From Catellatospora bangladeshensis (lineage in GTDB: Bacteria; Actinomycetota; Actinomycetes; Mycobacteriales; Micromonosporaceae): DNA of 64,000 bases. Positions 1 to 9,031 of this stretch are shown in pieces. Each line of letters begins with the position of its first letter. Positions within the stretch are counted from its first letter, which is position 1. A program made the position numbers and the translations under genes. Location of the stretch: NCBI RefSeq assembly GCF_016862575.1, contig NZ_BONF01000020.1, forward strand, positions 1-64,000, given 5' to 3'. A model generated the notes under the pieces. It was not told the DNA's origin, made no database searches, and saw only the letters and a list, made by a program, of their open reading frames with translations.

Positions 1-459
1 AGCAACATCGGCATGTTGATCGACACCTCGCGCAACGGCTGGGGCAACTGCGTGCAGACCCCGTGCCAGTCGATCCAGACCACCCGCCCGACCGCGGCCA
101 GCACCTCCACCGTGCTGGACACCTACATCAACCAGTCGCGCATCGACCGCCGTATCCACCTCGGCAACTGGTGCAACCAGGCCGGTGCCGGCATGGGCGA
201 GCGCCCGACCGCCGCGCCGCAGCCCGGCATCGACGCCTACGTGTGGATCAAGCCTCCGGGCGAGTCCGACGGGTCCAGCTCGCTGATCCCGAACGACGAG
301 GGCAAGGGCTTCGACCGGATGTGCGACCCGACCTACGGCGGCAACGAGCGCAACGGCAACAGCATGTCCGGTGCGCTGGGCAACGCCCCGATCTCGGGCC
401 AGTGGTTCTCGGCCCAGTTCCAGCAGCTGATGGCCAACGCCTACCCGGCGCTGTCCTGA
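1..459 (+). CDS. Glycoside hydrolase family 6 cellulase, C-terminal part (5' end outside window)
   Basis: The reading frame is open from base 1, so only the last 152 residues are present. They carry GH6 landmarks: IDTSRNGWG near the start, LGNWCNQAGAGMGERP, YVWIKPPGESDG, and the closing DPTYGGN...SGQWFSAQFQQLM block. In the family the Asp of the GESDG motif (codon 268-270) corresponds to the conserved catalytic-region Asp near the end of the barrel. The cysteines in GNCVQTPC and GNWCN fit the disulfides of secreted GH6 enzymes. The protein ends just after the barrel, so any cellulose-binding module would be N-terminal and is not visible. Family is sure; exo- versus endoglucanase cannot be decided from this fragment. 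Confidence 0.93.
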   Translation, partial: SNIGMLIDTSRNGWGNCVQTPCQSIQTTRPTAASTSTVLDTYINQSRIDRRIHLGNWCNQAGAGMGERPTAAPQPGIDAYVWIKPPGESDGSSSLIPNDEGKGFDRMCDPTYGGNERNGNSMSGALGNAPISGQWFSAQFQQLMANAYPALS

Positions 460-477
460 TCGGCTGAAGGCATGAAG

Positions 478-507
478 AAGGGCGTTCCCCGCAGGGGGAA
501 CGCCCTT
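478..507. terminator. Bidirectional hairpin terminator between convergent genes
   Basis: AAGGGCGTTCCCC (478-490) pairs perfectly with GGGGAACGCCCTT (495-507) around a short loop. It lies 18 bases after the cellulase stop and 8 bases before the stop of the opposing oligopeptidase gene. There is no long U-tract, as is usual in GC-rich actinobacteria. Confidence 0.75.
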
Positions 508-515
508 CCCTCGTC

Positions 516-2636
516 TCAGCCGGCCAGGCCGACCCGGTCGAGCACCCAGGCGTTGATGAACGCCTCCTCGCGCCAGGCGTCGTAGCGCCCGGACGGGCCG
601 CCGTGCCCCGCCCCCATCTCGGTCTTGAGCAGGTAGTGCCCCTCCGGTGCGGTGTGCCGCAGCGCGGCGACCCACTTGGCCGGCTCGCTGTACCGCACCC
701 GGGTGTCGTTGAGGCTGGTCACCGCGAGGATCGGCGGGTACTCCAGCGCCGCCACGTTCTCGTACGGCGAGTAGCCCTTCATGTACGCGTACACCTCGGG
801 CGACTCCAGCGGGTTGCCCCACTCCTCCCACTCGGTCACCGTCAGCGGCAGGGACGGGTCGAGGATCGAGGAGAGCGGGTCCACGAACGGCACCTGCGCC
901 ACGATCCCGGCGAACGCGTCCGGGGCGAGGTTGGCCACCGCGCCCATCAGCAGCCCGCCCGCCGAGCCGCCGCGCGCGATGATCCGGTCCGCGCTGGACC
1001 AGCCGCTCTTGGCCAGGTGCCGGGCGCAGGCCACGAAGTCGGTGAAGGTGTTGCGCTTGTGCAGCAGCTTGCCCTCGTCGTACCAGCGCCGGCCCAGCTC
1101 GCCGCCGCCTCGCACGTGCGCCACCGCGAAGATGACGCCCCGCTCCAGCAGGGACAGCCGCGGGATGGAGAACCACGGGTCCATGCTCGACTCGTACGAG
1201 CCGTAGCCGTAGAGCACGCACGGCGCCGAGCCGTCCAGCGGCGTGCCCGCCTTGCACACGAGCGAGATCGGCACGCCGGTGTTGTCGTCGGCGGTGGCCC
1301 ACACCCGGTGCTGCTCGTAGCGCGCCGGGTCGAAGGCGACGCCGTCCGGGCCGGGCAGCACCGGCTTGCGCTTGCGCAGCAGCAGCTCGCCGGTGGCGAC
1401 CACGTAGTCGAACACCGAGTCCGGCGTGACCAGCGAGGTGTACGTGAGCCGGAGCTGGTCGGCCTGGTAATCCGGGTTGCCGGACAGGCCCACCGTGTAG
1501 AGCGGCTCGGGGAAGGTGATGTCGCGCGGCTTCGAGGTCGGCTCCCCCACGATCGGGTAGAGGCGCAGGCCGGTGAGGCCGTCGCGGCGCAGCGACACCA
1601 CGAACAGGTCGGCGAAGGCGTCCACGCCTTCCAGGCGTACGCCGGGGGTGTGCCCGATCAGCTCGCGCCAGTCGGCCGGGGCGTCCACGGACGCCTCGGC
1701 CAGCGTGAAGTCCTCGGCGTCGCGGTTGTGCAGGATCAGCAGCCGGTCGCCCTGCGGCTCGACGGCGTACTCCAGGCCCTGCTCGCGCGGCGCGACCACG
1801 CGCGGAGCGGCGGTCGGGTCGTCGGCCGGGATCAGCCAGACCTCGCTGGTCACCTTGCTGTGGATGTCGATCTGCAGGAAGCGCTGGGAGCGGCTCAGCT
1901 CGACGCCCATCCAGAAGCGCTCGTCGGCCTCCTCCAGCACCAGCGCGTCCTCGCCGGTGGCGCCGACCTCGTGCCGCCACACCTTGTGCGGCCGCCAGGC
2001 TTCGTCCACGGTCAGGTAGAACAGCTGCGACCCGTCCAGCGACCAGGCGCTGCCGTAGAACGCGCCCTCGATCCGGTCGGGCAGGATCTCGCCGGTGGCC
2101 AGGTCCTTGATCTGGAGGGTGAAGCGCTCCTCGCCGGTGAAGTCGGTGGAGAAGGCGAGCAGCCGCCCGTCGGGGCTCACGTCCAGCGTGCCCAGCGAGA
2201 AGAAGTCGTGCCCGGCGGCCAGCTCGTTGCCGTCGAGCAGGATCTCCTCACCGGGCAGCGGCGCGCCGTCGCCGGGCGCGGGCGGGGCGGTCTCGCCCGC
2301 CGCCACGGCGCGGCGGCACTGGATGCCGTACTGCTTGCCGGCCTCGGTGCGGGCGTAGTACCAGTAGGCGCCCTTGCGTACGGGCACCGACAGGTCGGTC
2401 TCCTGCGTGCGGCCCTTGATCTCGCCGAACAGGGTCTCGCGCAGGCCCGCCAGGTGGGCCGTGGCGCGCTCGGTCCAGGCGTTCTCGGCCTCCAGGTAGG
2501 CGGTGACCGCCGGATCGTCCTTCTGCTCCAGCCAGGCGTACTCGTCGAGGACAGAGTCGCCGTGGTGGGTGCGTGTGCTCGCGATCCGCTGTGCGACAGG
2601 AGCGGTGGCCGGCCCGCTGGGAAGATCGGAAGTCAT
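516..2636 (-). CDS. ptrB: Oligopeptidase B (S9A family serine peptidase)
   Basis: A 706-residue protein of normal length for oligopeptidase B, which cleaves short peptides after Arg or Lys in the cytoplasm. It has an N-terminal beta-propeller region and a C-terminal alpha/beta-hydrolase domain. The nucleophile elbow RGGSAGGLLMGA puts the catalytic Ser near residue 558; Asp is in SLNDTRV (about 644) and His in GAGHGGPSGR (about 678). The motif HVRGGGELGRRWYDEGK is also typical. No signal peptide is present. The ATG start at 2636 gives the expected N-terminus. It is monocistronic, convergent with the cellulase and divergent from the 2862 gene. Distinction from prolyl oligopeptidase rests on overall motif similarity. 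Confidence 0.93.
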   Translation of the reverse strand: MTSDLPSGPATAPVAQRIASTRTHHGDSVLDEYAWLEQKDDPAVTAYLEAENAWTERATAHLAGLRETLFGEIKGRTQETDLSVPVRKGAYWYYARTEAGKQYGIQCRRAVAAGETAPPAPGDGAPLPGEEILLDGNELAAGHDFFSLGTLDVSPDGRLLAFSTDFTGEERFTLQIKDLATGEILPDRIEGAFYGSAWSLDGSQLFYLTVDEAWRPHKVWRHEVGATGEDALVLEEADERFWMGVELSRSQRFLQIDIHSKVTSEVWLIPADDPTAAPRVVAPREQGLEYAVEPQGDRLLILHNRDAEDFTLAEASVDAPADWRELIGHTPGVRLEGVDAFADLFVVSLRRDGLTGLRLYPIVGEPTSKPRDITFPEPLYTVGLSGNPDYQADQLRLTYTSLVTPDSVFDYVVATGELLLRKRKPVLPGPDGVAFDPARYEQHRVWATADDNTGVPISLVCKAGTPLDGSAPCVLYGYGSYESSMDPWFSIPRLSLLERGVIFAVAHVRGGGELGRRWYDEGKLLHKRNTFTDFVACARHLAKSGWSSADRIIARGGSAGGLLMGAVANLAPDAFAGIVAQVPFVDPLSSILDPSLPLTVTEWEEWGNPLESPEVYAYMKGYSPYENVAALEYPPILAVTSLNDTRVRYSEPAKWVAALRHTAPEGHYLLKTEMGAGHGGPSGRYDAWREEAFINAWVLDRVGLAG

Positions 2637-2708
2637 GGCGGTAACGCTACCGAAAGAGCGGGTATCGGGGCACCGATGATTGCCGCAAGCGAAATCGGTG
2701 GGGTACGA

Positions 2709-2724
2709 TCGAACACATGTACTA
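2709..2724. promoter_or_regulatory. Candidate LexA/SOS-box-like operator
   Basis: TCGAACACATGTACTA matches 10 of 12 fixed positions of the actinobacterial SOS box (TCGAAC-N4-GTTCGA). It sits in the 225-base divergent region between ptrB and the FAD-binding oxidoreductase, 73 bases from the ptrB start and about 140 bases from the 2862 start. Neither neighbour is a classical SOS gene, so function is uncertain. No other clear element was seen in this gap. Confidence 0.4.
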
Positions 2725-2861
2725 ATCCGCCGGTTCGGTTCAGGCGCTGATCTCGCGTTTGTGCGCTGCGTGAAGATTTCTCTCGCACGGGTCGCCAGCC
2801 CGCGTGCATGCGAGGTGAACTGTTGTCAGGAGCGGCACCTCCATTCGGGTTGGAGCAGGGG

Positions 2862-4058
2862 ATGACGGCACCGGTGCGCGAGGAATCCGAGCTGGACGAG
2901 CTGCGGCTCGGCTGTCCGGTGCGTCCTTCCGGCCCGCGGGACCGGGTCGACGGGGCTCGGGTGCGCTGGGTGGCCACCCCGCGCGACCTTGGCGAGGCCG
3001 CCTCGCTGATGGCGCGGGCGCACGAGCTGGGCCTCACGGTGCTGCCGCGCGGCGGCGGCTCCAAGATCACCTGGCTCGATCCGCCCGCCGTCATCGACCT
3101 GCTCGTCGACCTCGCCGACCTGGCCGAGATCCGCTACGACGAGCGCACCGAGCTGCTCACCGTCGGGGCCGGGGCCGGGGTCGCCGTGGCGCAGGACGTG
3201 CTCGCCCGCGCGGGCCGGCGGCTCGCGCTGGACCCGCCGTCGCCGCGGGCCACCTTCGGCGGGGTGCTGGCCGCGGCCGAGTTCGGCCCGCTGACCCACC
3301 TCTACGGTCCGCCCGCGGTCCAGGTCGTGGACGCGACCGTGGTGCTGCCCGACGGCACCGTGACCACCGTCGCCGACCGGGCCAAGCTGCTCGGCTCCGG
3401 CATCTACGATCTGCGCTGGACCCACCCCGGCGCGCCGCACCAGGCCAGCCTGGTGGTCGAGGCCACCCTGCGGACCTACCCGCAGCCACCCGCCGCGGCG
3501 TGGGTGGTCTGCCCGGTGCTGCAGCCGCTGCAGGTGGCCACACTGCGCGACGACGTGCTCTCGGCCAACCTGGCGCCCGCCGCGATCGAGCTGGACATGC
3601 CGGGCGTGCGCCGCACCGCCCAGGCCGGCGGGCGGCGGGACGCGACCGGGGTGCTGGCCGTGCTGCTGGAGGGGTCGACGATCAGCCTCGCCGACCGGGC
3701 CCGGCTGCTGGTGCACCGGCTGGGCGGCCACGCCTACCTGACCTCCCACGCCCCGGCCTGGTGGGGGCGCTACCCGTTCCGCCCCGACGAGGTCGCGGTG
3801 CGGCTCTACGCGCCCTCGGGCGACCTGCACTCGGTCTGCTACGCGCTGGTCGACGCGGTCGGCTCGCCGGTGCCGGTGCGCGGCAGCATCGGCGTGGGCC
3901 AGGCGTGGGCCGCGGTGCCCGCCGACCTGCCGCCCGGCCGCCTGATCGCCGTGCTGGAGACGTTGCGGGAGGTGCTGCTGGCGCGCAGCGGCTCCGCTGT
4001 GGTGCAGGCCGCCCCGCCGCACCTGCGTGAGCTGCTCGCGCCGTACCGCGTGCCATAA
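2862..4058 (+). CDS. FAD-binding oxidoreductase (PCMH-type, GlcE-like)
   Basis: A 398-residue protein with an FAD-binding type 4 (PCMH) domain over roughly residues 30-210. [12 protein letters not shown] resembles the family's nucleotide loop, [14 protein letters not shown] and [18 protein letters not shown] follow, and [24 protein letters not shown] closes the domain. This resembles the GlcE subunit of glycolate oxidase and related flavoproteins. The C-terminal half matches no domain I can name. The start at 2862 is chosen because GGAGCAGGGG precedes it at good spacing; an in-frame ATG at 2808 has no binding site. It ends 11 bases before hemL and may be co-transcribed with it. The substrate is unknown. 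Confidence 0.8.
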   Translation: MTAPVREESELDELRLGCPVRPSGPRDRVDGARVRWVATPRDLGEAASLMARAHELGLTVLPRGGGSKITWLDPPAVIDLLVDLADLAEIRYDERTELLTVGAGAGVAVAQDVLARAGRRLALDPPSPRATFGGVLAAAEFGPLTHLYGPPAVQVVDATVVLPDGTVTTVADRAKLLGSGIYDLRWTHPGAPHQASLVVEATLRTYPQPPAAAWVVCPVLQPLQVATLRDDVLSANLAPAAIELDMPGVRRTAQAGGRRDATGVLAVLLEGSTISLADRARLLVHRLGGHAYLTSHAPAWWGRYPFRPDEVAVRLYAPSGDLHSVCYALVDAVGSPVPVRGSIGVGQAWAAVPADLPPGRLIAVLETLREVLLARSGSAVVQAAPPHLRELLAPYRVP

Positions 4059-4069
4059 TTCGTAACGCT

Positions 4070-5404
4070 GTGATCGAGACTGACGAGCCGGCTGAGCGCC
4101 CCGCGCGGTACCCGGCAGAAGCACCCGCCTCCCAGGCCCTCTTCGACCGGGCGGCGGCCATCGTCCCCGGCGGCGTGAACTCGCCCGTCCGGGCGTTCCG
4201 CGCTGTGGGCGGCACCCCACGTTTCATGGTCCGCGGCGAGGGCCCCTGGCTCTTCGACGCGGACGGCCGCCGGTATGCGGACCTCGTCTGCTCCTGGGGC
4301 CCGCTGCTGCTCGGCCACGCCCACCCCGAGGTCGTCGCCGCCATCCAGGACGCCGCGAGCCGGGGCACCAGCTTCGGCACCCCGACGCCGGGTGAGGTCG
4401 AGCTGGCCGAGGAGCTGGTCGCGCGCACCGCCGCCGAGCAGATCCGGCTGGTCAACTCCGGCACCGAGGCGACCATGTCGGCGATCCGGCTGGCACGCGG
4501 GTACACCGGGCGCTCGAAGATCGTAAAGTTCGCCGGCTGCTACCACGGGCACGTGGACGCGCTGCTGGCGGCGGCCGGATCCGGCGTGGCCACGCTCGCC
4601 CTGCCCGACTCGCCCGGCGTCACCGGCGCGGGCGCGTCCGAGACCATCGTGCTGCCGTACAACGACCTGGCCGCGGTCGAGCAGGCGTTCGCCGCGCACG
4701 GCGCGGACATCGCCGCGATCATCACCGAGGCCGCCGCGGGCAACATGGGCGTGGTCGCCCCGCTGCCCGGCTTCAACGCGGGCCTGGCCGAGCTGGCCCA
4801 CCGCGACGGCGCGCTGCTCATCATGGACGAGGTGATGACCGGGTTCCGGGTGTCGCGCAGCGGCTGGCAGGGCCTGGAGCCGGTGGACGCCGACCTGTGG
4901 ACCTTCGGCAAGGTGATGGGCGGCGGCCTGCCCGCTGCGGCGTTCGGCGGCCGCGCCGACGTGATGTCCCGGCTGGCTCCGGCCGGCCCGGTCTACCAGG
5001 CGGGCACCCTGTCCGGTAACCCGCTGGCCTGTGCGGCGGGCCTGGCCACGCTGCGGCTGGCCGACGACGCCGTGTACGCGCGGCTCGACGCCACCGCGGC
5101 CACGATCAGCGGCCTGGCCGTGAAGGCGCTGGCCGAGGCGGGGGTGCCGCACCGGCTCGCCACCGCGGGCAGCATGTTCTCCATCTTCTTCACCGACGCC
5201 GAGGTACGCGACTACGACGGCGCCCGGCAGCAGAACGTGGCCGCCTTCAAGGCGTTCTTCCACAGCATGCTGGCCCAGGGCGTCTACCTGCCGCCCAGCG
5301 CGTACGAGTCGTGGTTCGTCTCGGCCGCCATCGACGACGAGGCCCTGGAGCACATCGCCGCAGCCCTGCCCGGCGCGGCCCGCGCGGCGGCGCAAGAGTC
5401 ATGA
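4070..5404 (+). CDS. hemL: Glutamate-1-semialdehyde 2,1-aminomutase
   Basis: This PLP enzyme converts glutamate-1-semialdehyde to 5-aminolevulinate, the precursor of heme, siroheme and cobalamin, in the C5 pathway. The 444-residue length is normal. Diagnostic segments are [31 protein letters not shown], the CYHGHVD motif, [11 protein letters not shown], and [11 protein letters not shown] with the PLP lysine at about residue 281. The start is GTG at 4070. The stop overlaps the next start as ATGA, and the gene heads a coupled run into cytochrome c maturation genes, linking heme supply to its use. Confidence 0.97.
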   Translation: MIETDEPAERPARYPAEAPASQALFDRAAAIVPGGVNSPVRAFRAVGGTPRFMVRGEGPWLFDADGRRYADLVCSWGPLLLGHAHPEVVAAIQDAASRGTSFGTPTPGEVELAEELVARTAAEQIRLVNSGTEATMSAIRLARGYTGRSKIVKFAGCYHGHVDALLAAAGSGVATLALPDSPGVTGAGASETIVLPYNDLAAVEQAFAAHGADIAAIITEAAAGNMGVVAPLPGFNAGLAELAHRDGALLIMDEVMTGFRVSRSGWQGLEPVDADLWTFGKVMGGGLPAAAFGGRADVMSRLAPAGPVYQAGTLSGNPLACAAGLATLRLADDAVYARLDATAATISGLAVKALAEAGVPHRLATAGSMFSIFFTDAEVRDYDGARQQNVAAFKAFFHSMLAQGVYLPPSAYESWFVSAAIDDEALEHIAAALPGAARAAAQES

Positions 5405-6030
5405 GGACGGTCGTTCACCTGCTCCGGCATGGTGAGGTGCACAACCCGGACAAGGTGCTGTACGGGCGGCTGCCGGGGTTCCAGCTCAGCGGGCTGGGAC
5501 AGCAGATGGCGAAGGCGGCCGCCACCGCGCTGGCCGAGCGGGACATCACCTACCTGGTGTCCAGCCCGCTGGAGCGGGCGCAGCTGACCGCCCAGCCGTT
5601 CGCCGAGCAGCTCGGCCTGCCGGTGCACCTCGATCCGAACCTGATCGAGAGCGGGAACTACTTCGAGGGCATGCGGGTCACCGCCGGTGACAACGCGCTA
5701 CGTGATCCGCGCCACTGGTGGGTGCTGCGCAACCCGCTCAAGCCGAGCTGGGGTGAGCCCTACCGGCTGATCGCCGCCCGGATGATCCTCGCCCTGCACG
5801 CCGCCCGCGAGCACGCGCGCGGCCACGAGGCGGTGGCGGTCTCGCACCAGCTTCCGATCTGGACCCTGCGCTGCGCGCTGGAGGGCCGGCGGCTGTGGCA
5901 CGACCCGCGCCGCCGCCAGTGCGGCCTGGCCAGCCTGACCTCGTTCGTCTTCGAGGGTGATCAGTTGGCGCAGATCACATACTCCGAGCCGGCAGCCCAC
6001 CTGGGACCCGGGACCGGGCTCGGGGCATGA
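5401..6030 (+). CDS. Histidine phosphatase family protein (phosphoglycerate mutase-like)
   Basis: A 209-residue protein starting [13 protein letters not shown], with the RHG motif at residues 9-11 that carries the phosphorylated His of this superfamily. [16 protein letters not shown] and [13 protein letters not shown] follow in the usual order, and [15 protein letters not shown] supplies the second catalytic His. The start overlaps the hemL stop by four bases and its own stop overlaps the next gene, so it is translationally coupled on both sides. The same neighbour pair occurs in other actinobacteria. The substrate is not known; a metabolic phosphatase is more likely than a glycolytic mutase. 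Confidence 0.88.
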   Translation: MRTVVHLLRHGEVHNPDKVLYGRLPGFQLSGLGQQMAKAAATALAERDITYLVSSPLERAQLTAQPFAEQLGLPVHLDPNLIESGNYFEGMRVTAGDNALRDPRHWWVLRNPLKPSWGEPYRLIAARMILALHAAREHARGHEAVAVSHQLPIWTLRCALEGRRLWHDPRRRQCGLASLTSFVFEGDQLAQITYSEPAAHLGPGTGLGA

Positions 6031-6611
6031 TGGGGCGCGTGACATCGCGCCCCCGCCCCCACGCCCGCCGCGCCGTGCTGGCGTTCGCCGTGGCCGGGCT
6101 GGCCACCACCGCGCTCGCCGCGTGCGGCGCGGACGAGAAGCCGCCCGCCGTCGGTGACGTGCTGCGCTTCCAGCCCACCCAGCGCAAGGCCGCCCCCGCC
6201 GTCACCGGCGAGCTGCTGGACGGCGGCTCGTACGACCTGGCCGCCCAGCGCGGCACCGTGGTCGTGGTCAACTTCTGGGCGAGCTGGTGCGCGCCGTGCC
6301 GGCTGGAGGCCGCCGACCTGGAGCAGGTCGCCAAGGACACGGCCGGCCTGGGCGTGACCTTCCTGGGCATCAACAACCGCGACGACCGGGACAAGGCCAA
6401 GGCGTTCACAGCCGCCCGCAACTCGTACCCGAGCATCTTCGACCCGGGCGGCCGGGTCGCCCTGGGCTTCACCGACATGCCCCCCGTGTCCACCCCCGCC
6501 ACGCTGATCATCGACCGGCAGGGCCGGGTCGCCGCGGTGGTGCGTAAGGCGACCAACATCGCCGAGCTCGGCCCGATCGTGCGCGAGATCGCCGCGGAAC
6601 AGGCCGGCTGA
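6027..6611 (+). CDS. TlpA/ResA-like thioredoxin-fold lipoprotein
   Basis: A 194-residue exported thiol-disulfide protein. An Arg-rich N-terminus and hydrophobic segment lead to a lipobox LAAC with lipidated Cys at about residue 33. The thioredoxin domain carries VVVNFWASWCAPC, active-site Cys pair at about 88 and 91, and the cis-Pro region VSTPATLIIDRQGRV. In system II cytochrome c maturation, ResA-type proteins reduce the apocytochrome heme-binding cysteines outside the membrane. The start overlaps the previous stop (ATGA); a GTG at 6039 is an alternative. It lies directly before ccdA, the source of its reducing power. Confidence 0.9.
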   Translation: MMGRVTSRPRPHARRAVLAFAVAGLATTALAACGADEKPPAVGDVLRFQPTQRKAAPAVTGELLDGGSYDLAAQRGTVVVVNFWASWCAPCRLEAADLEQVAKDTAGLGVTFLGINNRDDRDKAKAFTAARNSYPSIFDPGGRVALGFTDMPPVSTPATLIIDRQGRVAAVVRKATNIAELGPIVREIAAEQAG

Positions 6612-6630
6612 TGCGCCCGGTGGACGCCTG

Positions 6631-7410
6631 ATGGGCACCGACTTCGTCGCCGTGGTCAACGGCGGCCCGCTGGTGCTGGCCGTGGCCGTGGCGACGCTCG
6701 CCGGGCTGGTCAGCTTCCTGTCGCCGTGCGTGCTGCCGCTGGTGCCCGGCTACCTGTCGTACGTCACCGGCCTGGTCGGCGCCGACCTCGACGCCACCCT
6801 CGGCGACGACCGCAGCGGCCTGGGCCGGGCCCGGCGCGGCCGGGTGCTGGCCGGGGTGCTGCTGTTCATCGCCGGGTTCGCCGCCGTCTTCCTCACCACG
6901 ACCATCCTGGTCGCGCAGGTCGGCCGGGTGCTGCTCACCCACGAGCGGGTGCTGCAGACCGTCGTCGGCGGGCTGATCGTGCTGTTCGGGCTGGCGTTCC
7001 TCGGCGTGGTGCCGGGGCTGGACAGCGAGCGGCGGATCCAGAAGCTGCCCCAGGCCGGGCTGTGGGGCGCGCCCGTGTTCGGCGCGGTGTTCGCGCTGAG
7101 CTGGATGCCGTGCCTGTCGCCGACGCTGGGCGCGGTCGGCTCGCTCGCCCTGGTGTACGGCGACACCGGCCGCGCCGTCGTGCTCGGCCTGGCCTACTGC
7201 CTCGGCATCGGGCTGCCCTTCCTCGCGCTCGGCCTCGGCATGCGCAAGCTCGGCGGGGTGGTCGGCTTCATCCGGCGCAACTCGCGCTGGGTCACCCGGT
7301 TCGGCGGCGCGCTGCTGATCGTCGTCGGCCTCGCCCTGATCACCGGCGGCTGGAACGACTTCGTGATCTGGCTCCAGGTCACCTTCGGCGTCGGGTCGGT
7401 GGCGATATGA
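6631..7410 (+). CDS. ccdA: Cytochrome c biogenesis protein CcdA
   Basis: A 259-residue polytopic membrane protein with about six membrane segments, the usual CcdA size. It passes electrons from cytoplasmic thioredoxin across the membrane to the ResA-type protein upstream. The paired redox cysteines are in SFLSPCVLPLVPGYLSYVTG (about C33) and SWMPCLSPTLG (about C161), both with the expected prolines. A hydrophilic loop around residues 50-70 is slightly longer than in minimal CcdA. It follows the thioredoxin lipoprotein by 19 bases. Confidence 0.95.
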   Translation: MGTDFVAVVNGGPLVLAVAVATLAGLVSFLSPCVLPLVPGYLSYVTGLVGADLDATLGDDRSGLGRARRGRVLAGVLLFIAGFAAVFLTTTILVAQVGRVLLTHERVLQTVVGGLIVLFGLAFLGVVPGLDSERRIQKLPQAGLWGAPVFGAVFALSWMPCLSPTLGAVGSLALVYGDTGRAVVLGLAYCLGIGLPFLALGLGMRKLGGVVGFIRRNSRWVTRFGGALLIVVGLALITGGWNDFVIWLQVTFGVGSVAI

Positions 7411-7474
7411 GCCGTCCGGAGAGCACCCGGCGGGCCCGCGCGAGCTCGCCGGGCGGGACGGCCGGGAGGCAGCC

Positions 7475-9031
7475 ATGACCGTGTCCGAACTCGCCGTCGA
7501 GCAGCCGCCCGCGGGCGGGCAGCCGCCGGGACGGCGTACCCCCGGGATCCTCTCCGCCGCGTGGGCCGCGGCGCGCAACGGATGGCGGCAGCTCACCAGC
7601 ATGCGCACCGCGCTGGTGCTGCTGTTCCTGCTGGCCGTGGCAGCGATCCCGGGCTCGATCCTGCCGCAGCGCTCGGTCAAGGTCGAGGACGTGCAGCGGT
7701 ACTACGCCGCCAACCCCGGCCTGGCCCCGATCGTGGACCGGCTGTGGGGCTTCGACGTGTACGCCTCGCCCTGGTTCGCCGCGATCTACCTGCTGCTGTT
7801 CACGTCGCTGATCGGCTGCGTCACCCCGCGCCTGGCCGACCACGTCCGGGCCATGCGCACCCCGCCGCCGGACGCGCCGAAGAACCTGCACCGCCTCCCG
7901 CAGCACGCCGAGCTGGCCACGGCGGTCGACGCGGCCGCGGCGAAGGCGGCGCTGCGCGGCTGGCGCACCGTGCGCCGCGAGCAGGCCGACGGCACGGTCA
8001 CCCTGGCCGCCGAGAAGGGCTTCCTGAAGGAGACCGGCAACCTGCTGTTCCACAGCTCGCTGCTGGTCATCCTGATCGGCGTCGGGCTCGGCTCGCAGTG
8101 GGGCTGGCACGCCGGGCGGCTCATCGTCGCCGGGCCGGAGCAGGTCTTCTGCAACACCGTGCAGCAGTACGACGACTTCGGGCTCGGCCCGCGCATCGAC
8201 GCGGGCGACCTGCCCGGCTTCTGCCTGGAGCTGACGGACTTCCGCGCCGAGTTCCACGACAACGGCATGCCGATCTCCTTCGAGGCGGACGTGGCCGTCA
8301 GCGACGCCGCACACGGCGACCTCGGGCGGCGCTCGTTCCAGGTGAACCACCCGCTGCGCCTGGACGGCGCGAACGTGTACCTGCTCGGGCACGGGTACGC
8401 CCCGGTGCTGCGCTACACCGACGCGGCCGGGGTCACCCAGGAGACGGTGGTCCCGTTCCCGTTCACGGATCCGACGCTGACCAGCTCCGGCGTGGCCGCG
8501 TTCCCGGACGCCAACGGCAGCGACAAGGCGAAGCAGATGGCCTTCGAGGGCCTCTACCTGCCGACCGCGAACCAGGCCCCGTACATCACCTCCGAGCACC
8601 CCGAGGAGCGCAACCCGGCGCTCATGCTGACCGCGTACCGCGGCGACCTCGGGCTCGACGCGGGCATCCCCAGCTCGGTGTACGAGCTGGACCAGCGGCA
8701 GATCGAGACCGGCCGGCTCAAGCGCTACGGCGAGGCCAAGCTGCTCCGGCCCGGCGAGACCTGGACCCTGGAGGACGGCAGCCGGCTCCAGTTCCTCGGC
8801 ACCCGGCAGTGGATCACGGTGTCCATCCGGCACGACCCGGGAGAGCCGATCGTGCTGACCGGCGCGGTGCTGCTGCTGGCGGGCCTGCCCCTGTCGCTGT
8901 ACGGCCGCCGCCGCCGGGTCTGGCTGCGGCTGCACCCGGACGGGCGCGCCGAGGCGGGCGGCCTGCCGCGCACCGAGTACCCCGGCTTCGAAGACGAGTT
9001 CCGCTCCCTGGTGGAAAGGTGGCAACGGTAG
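7475..9031 (+). CDS. resB: Cytochrome c biogenesis protein ResB (Ccs1)
   Basis: A 518-residue protein of the ResB family, half of the system II heme export and ligation complex with CcsA. Three membrane segments lie in the N-terminal third (MRTALVLLFLLAVAAIPGS, WFAAIYLLLFTSLIGC, and the HSSLLVILIGVGLGS stretch). A large external domain follows, and a last segment (IVLTGAVLLLAGLPLSLYG) precedes a short basic cytoplasmic tail. IPGSILPQRSV and LLFHSSLLVILIG are family landmarks. The stop overlaps the ccsA GTG by one base, as expected for a two-subunit complex. Confidence 0.94.
   Translation: MTVSELAVEQPPAGGQPPGRRTPGILSAAWAAARNGWRQLTSMRTALVLLFLLAVAAIPGSILPQRSVKVEDVQRYYAANPGLAPIVDRLWGFDVYASPWFAAIYLLLFTSLIGCVTPRLADHVRAMRTPPPDAPKNLHRLPQHAELATAVDAAAAKAALRGWRTVRREQADGTVTLAAEKGFLKETGNLLFHSSLLVILIGVGLGSQWGWHAGRLIVAGPEQVFCNTVQQYDDFGLGPRIDAGDLPGFCLELTDFRAEFHDNGMPISFEADVAVSDAAHGDLGRRSFQVNHPLRLDGANVYLLGHGYAPVLRYTDAAGVTQETVVPFPFTDPTLTSSGVAAFPDANGSDKAKQMAFEGLYLPTANQAPYITSEHPEERNPALMLTAYRGDLGLDAGIPSSVYELDQRQIETGRLKRYGEAKLLRPGETWTLEDGSRLQFLGTRQWITVSIRHDPGEPIVLTGAVLLLAGLPLSLYGRRRRVWLRLHPDGRAEAGGLPRTEYPGFEDEFRSLVERWQR

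Noticed and set aside
603-2750. 715-codon open frame on the + strand opposite ptrB
   Set aside because: It is Arg/Gly/His-rich with no domain and mirrors the codon pattern of ptrB; a GC-rich shadow frame.
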